From a virus, in IMG/VR virus record IMGVR_UViG_3300027784_000019, positions 1 to 31,217 of that record: a stretch of DNA of 31,217 bases; one strand, given 5' to 3'. Made by a program: the position numbers and the translations under genes. This document shows, one piece after another, positions 22,290 to 29,038 of this stretch. The notes below the pieces were generated by a model that was not told the DNA's origin, did not search any database, and was given only the letters and a program-made list of their open reading frames with translations. Each line of letters begins with the position of its first letter. The first letter of the stretch is position 1.

Positions 22290-22619
22290 ATGGAAGAGAA
22301 GGAGCTCAAATGGCGGGTAACACGGGGAGCATTCAGCTTAGGGAGGCATCAGCCATCATACAAGAGGGGTGATGAGTTTATGGCAACACCCTCCCAGGTG
22401 CCAGAGGCTTTTCGTGATGTGGTCGTGCCTGTGGGCGGCAAGATTGCCCTTTTTGAGCCTGAGCCAGTCGATACCGTGACTATCTTTGAGGCTGTGCACA
22501 GGAGTGGTGGCTGGTATGATGTTGTGGATAAGGCCACTGATAAGGTGATCAGTGAGCAGGCATTGCGGAAGGAAGATGCGGAGGCGATGGTTGCAGACCT
22601 AATGGGCGAGGGAGAGTGA
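22290..22619 (+). CDS. Small unknown protein after the capsid gene
   Basis: 109 residues from ATG 22290, with GGAGGGCAAG just upstream; ATG 22278 is a weaker choice. It is predicted to be beta-rich in the first half (WRVTRGAFSLGRHQPSYKRGDEFMATP.., VVVPVGGKIALFEPEP) and helical at the end. YKRGDEF resembles small capsid-adjacent proteins with a beta-barrel. It ends in GTGATG overlapping the first gene of the glycan cassette. Confidence 0.6.
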   Translation: MEEKELKWRVTRGAFSLGRHQPSYKRGDEFMATPSQVPEAFRDVVVPVGGKIALFEPEPVDTVTIFEAVHRSGGWYDVVDKATDKVISEQALRKEDAEAMVADLMGEGE

Positions 22620-23356
22620 TGGGTTGGCGTGTCCCTAAGATATGGCAGGGCGGGAGGTGCTTTGTGATTGGTGGTGGGCCATCAATACTTGAGCAGTTCC
22701 GTGTCCCTGCTGATCTTGCCGACCTCATCCGGAACCCTGCTGAGCGTGACTATGGCCCATGGAGTTTATCGGAGCTTATGTCGCCGATCCATGGCGAACA
22801 TTGCATCGCTGTCAACAATGCCTACCTGATCGGCGATTGGATTGATTCCTTGTTCTTTGGGGACAGCAATTGGTTTATCCATCATCGTCACAAGCTTGCT
22901 CAATGGCCAGGAATAAAGGTGTCTTGTAACGACAGGTTTGCCAACATTGGGAAGGATAACCCTGAGAAGATACAATATCTTGAGAGGGACCACGAGAAGG
23001 TGCATGGGATATCGACTGCGGTTGGCAAGGTTTCGTGGAACAAGAACAGCGGTGCGGCTGCTATCAACTTGGCCGCCCATTTTGGTGTGAGCCAGATTGT
23101 CCTGCTCGGATTCGATATGTCCCTTGACGAGGATGGGAGGATGCACTTCCATCAGGGCCACATTGAAATGCCGAACAAGATATCGGGAGGGGAGCGAGCA
23201 AGGGCGAAGGCAGTCCAGAAAACATTCAACAGGCACCAGGTCGGCTTCCCAAAGATCGCAGAGGATGCTGATAGGCTTGGCATAGAGATAGTCAATGCCA
23301 ACCCGAGCAGCACGATCGAGGCTTTCAGGAAAGCGGATGTCTGGGAGGTGTTGTGA
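22619..23356 (+). CDS. DUF115/MptE-like Rossmann enzyme, putative glycan-transfer protein
   Basis: 245 residues from ATG 22619, overlapping the previous stop. A nucleotide-binding N-terminus CFVIGGGPSI, IAVNNAYLIGDWIDSLFFGDSNWF, and NSGAAAINLAAHFGVSQIVLLGFDMSLDEDGRMHFHQGH match the DUF115/6-hydroxymethylpterin-kinase-like or sialyltransferase-like family found in sugar-modification clusters. The substrate is unknown. It leads a five-gene cassette with acyltransferase, two glycosyltransferases and a sulfotransferase, so a role in making or adding a surface sugar is likely. Confidence 0.65.
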   Translation: MGWRVPKIWQGGRCFVIGGGPSILEQFRVPADLADLIRNPAERDYGPWSLSELMSPIHGEHCIAVNNAYLIGDWIDSLFFGDSNWFIHHRHKLAQWPGIKVSCNDRFANIGKDNPEKIQYLERDHEKVHGISTAVGKVSWNKNSGAAAINLAAHFGVSQIVLLGFDMSLDEDGRMHFHQGHIEMPNKISGGERARAKAVQKTFNRHQVGFPKIAEDADRLGIEIVNANPSSTIEAFRKADVWEVL

Positions 23357-23871
23357 TAAAACCACTTAATAATTTTGGCGATCATGTGTTCGTTGGCCAA
23401 GGAGTTGTTATTGATGAGGGATGCATCATCGGGAATAAAGTTAGCATCTTGCATAACTGTGTGATCCGGAGCAATGTCGCTATTGGCTATTCTACAACGA
23501 TTTGCCATTTGACCCTCGTTGAGGCTGATGCTGTTATAGGACACAACTCGAGGATCGGTCCTTTATGCATCATAACGAAGGGAGCTTGGGTTGGGGACTA
23601 TGTGTTTATTGCAGGCGGAACCAAGATGGCCAATGAGAAGCGAATCGCTTCCCACGGGAGGCCTGTTGGGCAAAAACTTGAGGGTCCGATAATTTGCCAT
23701 GGTGCTCGTATCGGGATGTCTTGCCTCATCACTCCCGGAGTTACAATAGGGGAGCAGGCAACAGTTGACATGGGGAGCTTGGTCACCAAGGATATACCAC
23801 CATATGAGCATTGGCGTGGCTGGCCTGCTATCAAGATCGGAGAGGTCCCGGAGGAGGAGAGGCTTTGGTGA
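23353..23871 (+). CDS. Hexapeptide-repeat acyltransferase
   Basis: 172 residues from GTG 23353, overlapping the previous stop by 4 bases. Many [IV]G-x4 turns (VFVGQGVVIDEGCIIGNKVSILHNCVI.., WVGDYVFIAGG, ARIGMSCLITPGVTIGEQATVDMGSLVTKDIPPYEHWRGWPA) build a left-handed beta-helix, as in sugar O- and N-acetyltransferases. The closing GWPA matches the usual xGxPA end. H166-like active histidines cannot be fixed by eye. It probably acetylates a sugar built by the neighbouring glycosyltransferases. Confidence 0.82.
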   Translation: MIKPLNNFGDHVFVGQGVVIDEGCIIGNKVSILHNCVIRSNVAIGYSTTICHLTLVEADAVIGHNSRIGPLCIITKGAWVGDYVFIAGGTKMANEKRIASHGRPVGQKLEGPIICHGARIGMSCLITPGVTIGEQATVDMGSLVTKDIPPYEHWRGWPAIKIGEVPEEERLW

Positions 23872-24581
23872 TTGATATTGGTGCTGTTGTTATAAGTGTG
23901 GGGGAGCCTCAGCTTGATAGATGCTTGGCGTCTGTTGCTTGCCAGGATACTTCTGGGTTCAGCCAAATCATCCATGTTGATGGCGTATCTCCGCAGGCGG
24001 CAGCATACAACAAAGCTCTATCCCGGGTAGAATCTGATTGGGCTTTGTGGCTGGGAGGGGATATGATTCTTTATCCTGATGCCTTGAGGACAATCGGCGA
24101 ATACGTCGGATTCAAGCCACCAGATCCCCATGTTTACCAGTATCAATTTGGGTTGATGGATACCTTTCTGGGGAAGCAAGTGTGTTGCTGCGCTTTGAGG
24201 AGAACGAGGGCTTTCAAGCAGGCTGATATTGAAGATTGCATTGGCAACGACGTGAAACTTGCCGCCAAGCTTGAGGGTATGGGGTGGTCTCGCCACAAAC
24301 CTTCGAGGGAAGGGATTGATGTGGGAACACACTTCGACAAGCCGGATGATTTCCAGGTGTTCCGGAGATTTATGGTACGGGGCGCAAAGGCATCAGGCAA
24401 GCCTCGTGTTGAGCGGAAGATGAAGCAACTGTTGCTCAGCAGATACAAGGAGACCGGGGATAAGCAATACCAGATAGCTCTTGATGCCTTTGGCATTGGT
24501 CTCCGAAATAGCTATAGCACTGGGCACGACATCAGGCGTGACAGGGAGGAGTACAGGAATTGGCTGATAGCAACGGCATAA
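23868..24581 (+). CDS. Glycosyltransferase, GT-A (GT2-like)
   Basis: 237 residues from GTG 23868 inside the end of the acyltransferase gene. A GT2-style N-terminus (GAVVISVGEPQLDRCLASVACQD), QAAAYNKALSRVESDWALWLGGDMILYPDAL with a GGDM acidic metal-site candidate in the DxD position, and a helical C-terminal half. It is shorter than typical GT2 enzymes and has no membrane segment, so it is soluble. Sugar donor and acceptor are unknown. Confidence 0.72.
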   Translation: MIDIGAVVISVGEPQLDRCLASVACQDTSGFSQIIHVDGVSPQAAAYNKALSRVESDWALWLGGDMILYPDALRTIGEYVGFKPPDPHVYQYQFGLMDTFLGKQVCCCALRRTRAFKQADIEDCIGNDVKLAAKLEGMGWSRHKPSREGIDVGTHFDKPDDFQVFRRFMVRGAKASGKPRVERKMKQLLLSRYKETGDKQYQIALDAFGIGLRNSYSTGHDIRRDREEYRNWLIATA

Positions 24582-25282
24582 CTGTGGTCACTTTCCTCTG
24601 GAATGGTAAGGACAGGCCGGGTTGGGGGAATGTCGGCACAAACATAGAGTACGTCAACAGGCTATGTCGTGGTGTTGCTCGTAACACAACTATGGGGGTG
24701 AGGTATGTGTGCTTTATGAGCAACCATCTCCCCAAGGGACTGAGGAGACTATTCTCGCCAGGCATTGAGGTGATTGGCTTTGATAGCCCATCTTGGAGGG
24801 GATGCCTCCCTAAGCTGAAAGCGTTTGATCCTGAGGCTGGTCTGTCTGGTCGTGTTGTGATCCTTGATATAGACATTGTTGTGACTGGGAGTGTTGATGA
24901 TATCTTTGGTTACAGTGGTCCCCTGATGACGAGGTCGGCTTTTAAGAATACACCAAAGCATCGCAGGATGAGTGGTGGGGATATTGTTCTGTTTGAGGCT
25001 GGTACGCATTGGCATTTCTGGGAGATGCTCAATCTGCAGCCAAGGGTGGTTGAGGGGTGGTCCCAAGGGAAAGAGCGCTGGGTCTATCAATCATACTTGG
25101 ATAATGATGGCGGCCAGCTCGATTTCTTGCAGGAGCACTACCCAAATCAAATGTATTCGTACAAAGCTAACAATTTGCATGGGAGCAAGCAGCTGCCAGC
25201 AAATTGCAGGATGGTGACCTTCCACGGAAGGCCGAAGCCAGGCCAATGTAGCGAACCTTGGGTCAGGAGGCATTGGGTATGA
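24560..25282 (+). CDS. Glycosyltransferase, GT8-like
   Basis: 240 residues, starting at TTG 24560 within the end of the previous gene. ITVVTFLWNG.. at the N-terminus, LPKLKAFDPEAGLSGRVVILDIDIVVTGSVDDIF with a DxD metal motif (DID) and MSGGDIVLFEAGTHWHFWEMLN are typical of GT8-like enzymes. A late segment, SYKANNLHGSKQLPANCRMVTFHGRPKP, resembles the xxHGxxKPW region of that family. It is soluble and probably adds a hexose in the cassette's pathway. Confidence 0.75.
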   Translation: MADSNGITVVTFLWNGKDRPGWGNVGTNIEYVNRLCRGVARNTTMGVRYVCFMSNHLPKGLRRLFSPGIEVIGFDSPSWRGCLPKLKAFDPEAGLSGRVVILDIDIVVTGSVDDIFGYSGPLMTRSAFKNTPKHRRMSGGDIVLFEAGTHWHFWEMLNLQPRVVEGWSQGKERWVYQSYLDNDGGQLDFLQEHYPNQMYSYKANNLHGSKQLPANCRMVTFHGRPKPGQCSEPWVRRHWV

Positions 25283-25986
25283 AGGCACCTATCCTCATAA
25301 CAGGAGTGCCGAGATCAGGGACGAGCATGGTTGCTGGCGCCATAGAGCTTTGTGGCGCATTTGGTGGCGAGATGTTTGGTGCGAGCAAGAACAACCCAAA
25401 GGGGATGTATGAGAATAAGGCGATAAGGGAGGAGATTGTCAAGCCATATATCAAGTCAATCGGCGCCGATCCGAGATGTCAGCATCCTTTGCCCAGCACC
25501 GAAGACATGTATGTTCCACTCAACACAGCAAGCAGGGTGCGTAGTGCGATCGAGAGCCAGGGTTATGCTGGTGGCCCTTGGTTCTATAAATGCCCCAAGC
25601 TCTCTCTTATTTGGCCTGTCTGGGATTATGCATTCCCCAAGGCGAAATGGTTGATTGTTAGGCGAAGGACGGGAGACATCGTACAGTCTTGCCTGAAGAC
25701 TGGGTTTATGAATGCCTATGCCAGGCCGAGTGTAATGGCGGCAGTTGGCGCAAAGACAGAAGAGGAAGGGTGGATCTGGTGGGTACGAGAGCACGAGAAA
25801 AGGTTCGTGCAGATGATTGAGGCTGGTCTGAATGTGAAGGTGATCTGGCCTGAGCGAATGGTGTCCGGTGATTACGAGCAACTGTACGAGGCTATTGACT
25901 GGCTCGGTTTGCATTGGACGAGCAAGGTGCTGGACTTCATAGATCCCAAGCTTTGGAAGGCAAGGAGGAATAATGGCGGAGATTAG
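25279..25986 (+). CDS. Sulfotransferase (PAPS-dependent)
   Basis: 235 residues from ATG 25279, overlapping the previous stop (ATGA). The 5'-phosphosulfate loop is ITGVPRSGTSMV (about residues 7-18) and the 3'-phosphate site is KWLIVRRRTGDIVQSCLKTGF near 120-140. Host PAPS would be the sulfate donor, with a sugar or tyrosine-type acceptor. KGMYENKAIREEIVKPYI is a region seen in phage and bacterial sugar sulfotransferases. It is the last of the five modifying genes; the next gene is a normal head-tail connector. Sulfating a virion surface sugar is the simplest reading. Confidence 0.82.
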   Translation: MKAPILITGVPRSGTSMVAGAIELCGAFGGEMFGASKNNPKGMYENKAIREEIVKPYIKSIGADPRCQHPLPSTEDMYVPLNTASRVRSAIESQGYAGGPWFYKCPKLSLIWPVWDYAFPKAKWLIVRRRTGDIVQSCLKTGFMNAYARPSVMAAVGAKTEEEGWIWWVREHEKRFVQMIEAGLNVKVIWPERMVSGDYEQLYEAIDWLGLHWTSKVLDFIDPKLWKARRNNGGD

Positions 25987-26362
25987 GGTGAGTGCAGCGG
26001 ATGTGAAGAAGATCATTGCCACGGCATTGGTTGATGACGAGATAGATGCATATATCCTGGCTGCGCATCAATCTGTCGAGTCGACCTTGGCAGAAGAGGA
26101 TGTCGGGGAGGCTCTAAAGAAGGAGATTGAGAGGTGGCTTGCCGCTCACTTTATGGCAACGACACGTGACCAGCAGTTGCAGCAGGCCTCGGCGGGGCCA
26201 GCTTCTGCGACATTCCAGGGCAAGACAGCTATGGGGCTGAACAGCACATTTTATGGCCAACAGGTTATGGTCCTTGACCACACTGGGGCATATCGGGATA
26301 TGGCTGATGGCCAAAAGACTAAAACAGCAAGGATAGAATCGGCAGGTACGACTCATGGCTAA
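25973..26362 (+). CDS. Head-tail connector (adaptor)
   Basis: 129 residues. RVSAADVKKIIATALVDDEIDAYILAAHQSVESTLAEEDVGEALKKEIERWLAAHFMATT is the four-helix pattern of HK97 gp6/SPP1 gp15-type connector proteins, which dock on the portal and extend the channel. ATG 25973 overlaps the sulfotransferase end by 14 bases, with AGGAGG upstream. Confidence 0.82.
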   Translation: MAEIRVSAADVKKIIATALVDDEIDAYILAAHQSVESTLAEEDVGEALKKEIERWLAAHFMATTRDQQLQQASAGPASATFQGKTAMGLNSTFYGQQVMVLDHTGAYRDMADGQKTKTARIESAGTTHG

Positions 26363-26741
26363 CCCATTACTGCAATTTGTGGAATCGGTTTGTGTGCAGA
26401 CGGCTGTTTACTGGGGCAACCCTCGGTCTGATGGCCTTGGTGGCACTGAGTACGACGCTCCTGTGGAAGTCAAGTGCCGATGGGACGATACGACCAATGT
26501 TGTCACTGATTCTAAGGGAGCTGAGGTGGTCAGTTCGGCTACATTGTTGGTGACACAAGACCTTGATGTTGATGGCTTTGTGATGCTCGGGAGCCTTGCT
26601 GACGTTGAGATTGATGATTCAAGTGGTGGTGAGGACTACTTGTCGCCACAAGAGGTAGTTGGTGCCCATAGGATCATCAGGGCCGACAAGAATCCATTAT
26701 TCAGAAGTACTGACGAGTTTGTGAGGCAGGTGTACCTGTGA
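26355..26741 (+). CDS. Head closure protein
   Basis: 128 residues, beta-rich (VYWGNPRSDGLGGTEYDAPVEVKCRWDDTTNVVTDSKGAEVVSSATLLVTQDLDVDGFVMLG). This layout, with a short barrel and the position directly after the connector, fits head closure (SPP1 gp16-like, Hc1-type) proteins. It overlaps the connector by 8 bases. Confidence 0.7.
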   Translation: MANPLLQFVESVCVQTAVYWGNPRSDGLGGTEYDAPVEVKCRWDDTTNVVTDSKGAEVVSSATLLVTQDLDVDGFVMLGSLADVEIDDSSGGEDYLSPQEVVGAHRIIRADKNPLFRSTDEFVRQVYL

Positions 26742-27235
26742 GTAGGGTGACCGGCATAGAAGAGGTTCTGAGGAATCTGGACAGGGCGGTGCAGCGAGTT
26801 CGCAACAGGGCCCAAGCAGGCTTGATACGAGCAGCTGTAATACCCATGAGGGATGCGAATCTGACGCCGCCATTGACTCCGCTTGTTTCTGGGAATCTGA
26901 GATCAAGCATATTCCTTGTGACTCAGTCGGGTGTTGAGGATAGGCCGGATGTCCCATCAAGCCCAACATTCGAGGGTGAGGGGGACGAGGCTGCTCGGAT
27001 GTCGGCTGACCACCAGACAACTGTTGAGAGTGCTAAGTCTGAGGCCGTGGAGTATAGGAATCCTGTGGCAATATTCGGATACAGTGCAGTGTATGCGAGA
27101 TATCAGCACGAAGGAATTGACTTCAACTTCACGATGCCGGGTGCAGGAGCCAAATGGTTGCAGGCGGCCATTGCTCGCAATGAGTCAGAGATGCTTGATA
27201 AAATCAGGATTGAGACAAGGAAGGCATTCAGATGA
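26738..27235 (+). CDS. HK97 gp10-like neck/tail completion protein
   Basis: 165 residues from GTG 26738. VTGIEEVLRNLDRAVQRVRNRAQAGLIRAAVIPMRDANLTPPLTPLVSGNLRSSI is the family signature (an N-terminal amphipathic helix, then LTP..TGxLRxS-like), and AVYARYQHEGIDFNF.. AGAKWLQAAI closes the domain. These proteins take part in joining head and tail. Confidence 0.82.
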   Translation: MSRVTGIEEVLRNLDRAVQRVRNRAQAGLIRAAVIPMRDANLTPPLTPLVSGNLRSSIFLVTQSGVEDRPDVPSSPTFEGEGDEAARMSADHQTTVESAKSEAVEYRNPVAIFGYSAVYARYQHEGIDFNFTMPGAGAKWLQAAIARNESEMLDKIRIETRKAFR

Positions 27236-27663
27236 GCCAAGCGAATCCGGCAAGCATTGATATAAAAGACCTCCTGTTAAGTGCTCAGGACAATGGGGAT
27301 CTTGAGGTCACACCAACATTGGTATTTGCGCAGAATTTGTTTGTTGCTCATGAACCTCCTGAGCCGAGCCCTTGTGTCACCATATTTGATACACCTGGGA
27401 GAGGTAGGGCGTTGCTTTATGACAATGATATCAAAATTTCGTATCCTACTATACAGATACGGACAAAGCATGTGGGGTATGACAGTGGTTGGGTGTTGAT
27501 CCACACCATCACCACTTTCCTTCATGGCCAGGCAGGCATTATAATCAATGGGTCGAATTATTTGGTTGTTAGGTGCTCGTCCGAGCCGTCCTTCTTCGAT
27601 TGGGACAGTAAGGGGAGGGCTCGGCACATTGCAAACTTTGAAATGCAAAAGAGAAAGGTGTAG
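27232..27663 (+). CDS. Tail terminator/completion protein
   Basis: 143 residues. The compact alpha/beta pattern (helix IKDLLLSAQDNGD, then SPCVTIFDTPGRG.., YPTIQIRTKHVGYDSGWVLIHTITTFLH) and its place between gp10-like and tail tube genes fit the tail terminator (Tc1/lambda gpU role), which caps the tail tube. It overlaps its upstream neighbour by 4 bases. Confidence 0.72.
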   Translation: MSQANPASIDIKDLLLSAQDNGDLEVTPTLVFAQNLFVAHEPPEPSPCVTIFDTPGRGRALLYDNDIKISYPTIQIRTKHVGYDSGWVLIHTITTFLHGQAGIIINGSNYLVVRCSSEPSFFDWDSKGRARHIANFEMQKRKV

Positions 27664-27675
27664 AGGAGGGAAGAG

Positions 27676-28095
27676 ATGACAATAACTGGAGTGGGAACAA
27701 AGTTCTATCGGTGGGATGGCTCTGAATGGAAGGCACTCGCCGAGGTTGAGAACATATCCGGACCAGGAGGATCAAGGGAAACCGTGGACACCACCCACCT
27801 GGCGACTGAGGGTGGCTATCGTACGTTTATCCCGAGCTTCAAGGACAGCGGGAACGTGAATTTCCTCATGTTCTTCAATAGGGACGACTACGAGCTGATG
27901 AAGGACGACTTTGAGTCGAATGATCTCCAGGATTATATGATCATTTTGCCGGATGCTGAGGCTACATCGTTTATGTTCAGGGGTTTTGTGACCGAGTTGC
28001 CGCTGACCATTCCACCGGGTGATAAGGTGACGGCGAATGTCACAATCAAGATCAGCGGGGCTGTCTCGATCGGCACTGGCACAGGATCAGTGTAA
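27676..28095 (+). CDS. Major tail tube protein
   Basis: 139 residues. GTKFYRWDGSEWKALAEVENISGPGGSRETVDTTHLATEGGYRTFIPSFKDSGNVNFLMFFNRDD is the standard tail tube beginning (specification of type, then a strand-rich core with VD.T..... fragments). PPGDKVTANVTIKISGAVSIGTG ends the beta-sandwich. A strong ribosome site (GAGGAGGGAAG) fits high expression. No sheath gene lies before it, so the tail is of the non-contractile type. Confidence 0.85.
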   Translation: MTITGVGTKFYRWDGSEWKALAEVENISGPGGSRETVDTTHLATEGGYRTFIPSFKDSGNVNFLMFFNRDDYELMKDDFESNDLQDYMIILPDAEATSFMFRGFVTELPLTIPPGDKVTANVTIKISGAVSIGTGTGSV

Positions 28096-28126
28096 AGGCT
28101 GGGGAATCCGATATGGCTGCGATTTT

Positions 28127-28243
28127 CTGGGATTTAATGCGGACGTTGGGGTCTCCTTGTACTACCGTACTCTGGTGCCTCCAAACTCGTGCCGGTATCC
28201 GAGATTAGGACGACGGATTCCGATTAAAAGGGTTGACATTAGG
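28127..28243 (+). ncRNA. Repeated structured RNA element, copy 3
   Basis: This copy has GATTTAA (28131-28137), CGTACTCTGGTG (28166-28177), a 23-base block (28188-28210) with one mismatch to copy 1 and an end TGACATTAGG (about 28234-28243) at the place of TAGACGAGG. Helices: TTGGGG 28146-28151 with CTCCAA 28179-28184; a GTAC/GTAC hairpin 28159-28170; CGG 28193-28195 with CCG 28199-28201, reversed relative to copy 1; and (AAT)CGGA 28136-28143 with TCCG(ATT) 28219-28225. A flanking stem GGAATCCG 28103-28110 with CGGATTCC 28214-28221 is a competing fold. It lies between the tail tube and tail chaperone genes. Together with copies 1 and 2 it defines the family. Confidence 0.6.
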
Positions 28244-28282
28244 CTTTAATCACAAGCCAAAACAAATGTGAGGGTGATAATC

Positions 28283-28705
28283 ATGGCAGAGAACAAGGTA
28301 TTTGGTAGGGACGAACTTCTTGGGATGGATAAGTCAAAGGTTGAGAGGAGATATATAGAGTCTCTTGGCGCCGATGTTTATTTCAGGGAGCTAAGTGCCC
28401 TTGATCAGGACAAGTATGAGTGGTCTCTAATCAAAGAGGAGAAGCAAGCGGACGGGAAGAAGAAGCGGCATGTGGATATGGTGTCGAGCCGCTTAAAATA
28501 CCTCGTATTCACGCTTTGCGACAAGGATGGCAAAAGATTGTTTGGGGAGGATGAGTGGGAGTTGCTCGGAGCCACAAAGGAGAAGGCAGCTATTCGTGAG
28601 CTGCACCAGGCATCTTTGGAAGTCAATGGTATGGACGAGGTCAGCCTGAAGGGAGTTGAGGGGAGCTTGGGGGAGCAGGAACAGGGCGACTCCACTTTAG
28701 AATAG
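28283..28705 (+). CDS. Tail assembly chaperone, first part (lambda gpG-like role)
   Basis: 140 residues from ATG 28283, with GAGGGTG upstream. FGRDELLGMDKSKVERRYIESLGADVYFRELSALDQDKYEWSLI.., RLKYLVFTLCDKDGKRLFGEDEWELLG is the phage tail assembly chaperone pattern (a type of protein that measures and wraps the tape measure). The last 25 codons contain two G-runs and overlap an open -1 frame that continues into the next gene, as in lambda G/GT frameshifting. Confidence 0.75.
   Translation: MAENKVFGRDELLGMDKSKVERRYIESLGADVYFRELSALDQDKYEWSLIKEEKQADGKKKRHVDMVSSRLKYLVFTLCDKDGKRLFGEDEWELLGATKEKAAIRELHQASLEVNGMDEVSLKGVEGSLGEQEQGDSTLE
28660..28702 (+). promoter_or_regulatory. Candidate -1 ribosomal frameshift window
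   Basis: The -1 frame is open from 28660 (after a TGA at 28657-28659) up to and through the next gene. The zero frame stops at 28703-28705. G-runs at 28660-28663 and 28669-28673 allow a glycine tRNA on GGG to re-pair one base back. The next gene's GTG has no ribosome site, which favours frameshift expression. The site is not a classic heptamer, so it stays a candidate. Confidence 0.4.
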
Positions 28706-28707
28706 CG

Positions 28708-29034
28708 GTGTCGCTGGGATATCCCCACCCTGATCACTTGAAGGCAAGGATGACAGCGAGGCAATGGTATGAGTTGTGCCGATATTATGAATTGGAGCCA
28801 TTTGGGTCGGTTGAGGAGGATATGCAGCATAGCTTCACTCGTTCGGCGATATATCGTGCTCAAGGTGTCAAGAAGTCAAACAGGCAACCTGTTGAGATCC
28901 GCGATGTTAGTCTCGTCAATATGCGGGAATCGGCGAGGGGCAGCAGGTCAGAGAAGCAATCGGTTGAAGAACAGAAGGCAATGTTGATGGGCATGGCAAG
29001 AAGGCAAAATAAATCCGAAGCCGACAAGGGGTGA
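28708..29034 (+). CDS. Tail assembly chaperone, second part (frameshift extension, lambda gpT-like role)
   Basis: 108 residues counted from GTG 28708, but probably made as the C-terminal extension of the first chaperone after a -1 shift, since AGAATAGCG upstream gives no ribosome site. GYPHPDHLKARMTARQWYELCRYYELEPFGSVEEDMQHSFTRSAIYRA matches the small second chaperone protein upstream of many tape-measure genes. The rest is basic and charged. Confidence 0.65.
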   Translation: MSLGYPHPDHLKARMTARQWYELCRYYELEPFGSVEEDMQHSFTRSAIYRAQGVKKSNRQPVEIRDVSLVNMRESARGSRSEKQSVEEQKAMLMGMARRQNKSEADKG

Positions 29035-29038
29035 TGGT

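Noticed and set aside
28232-28260. TTGACA as a -35 promoter box after RNA copy 3
   Set aside because: No acceptable -10 box occurs 16-18 bases downstream; the hexamer also falls in the conserved 3' end of the structured element.
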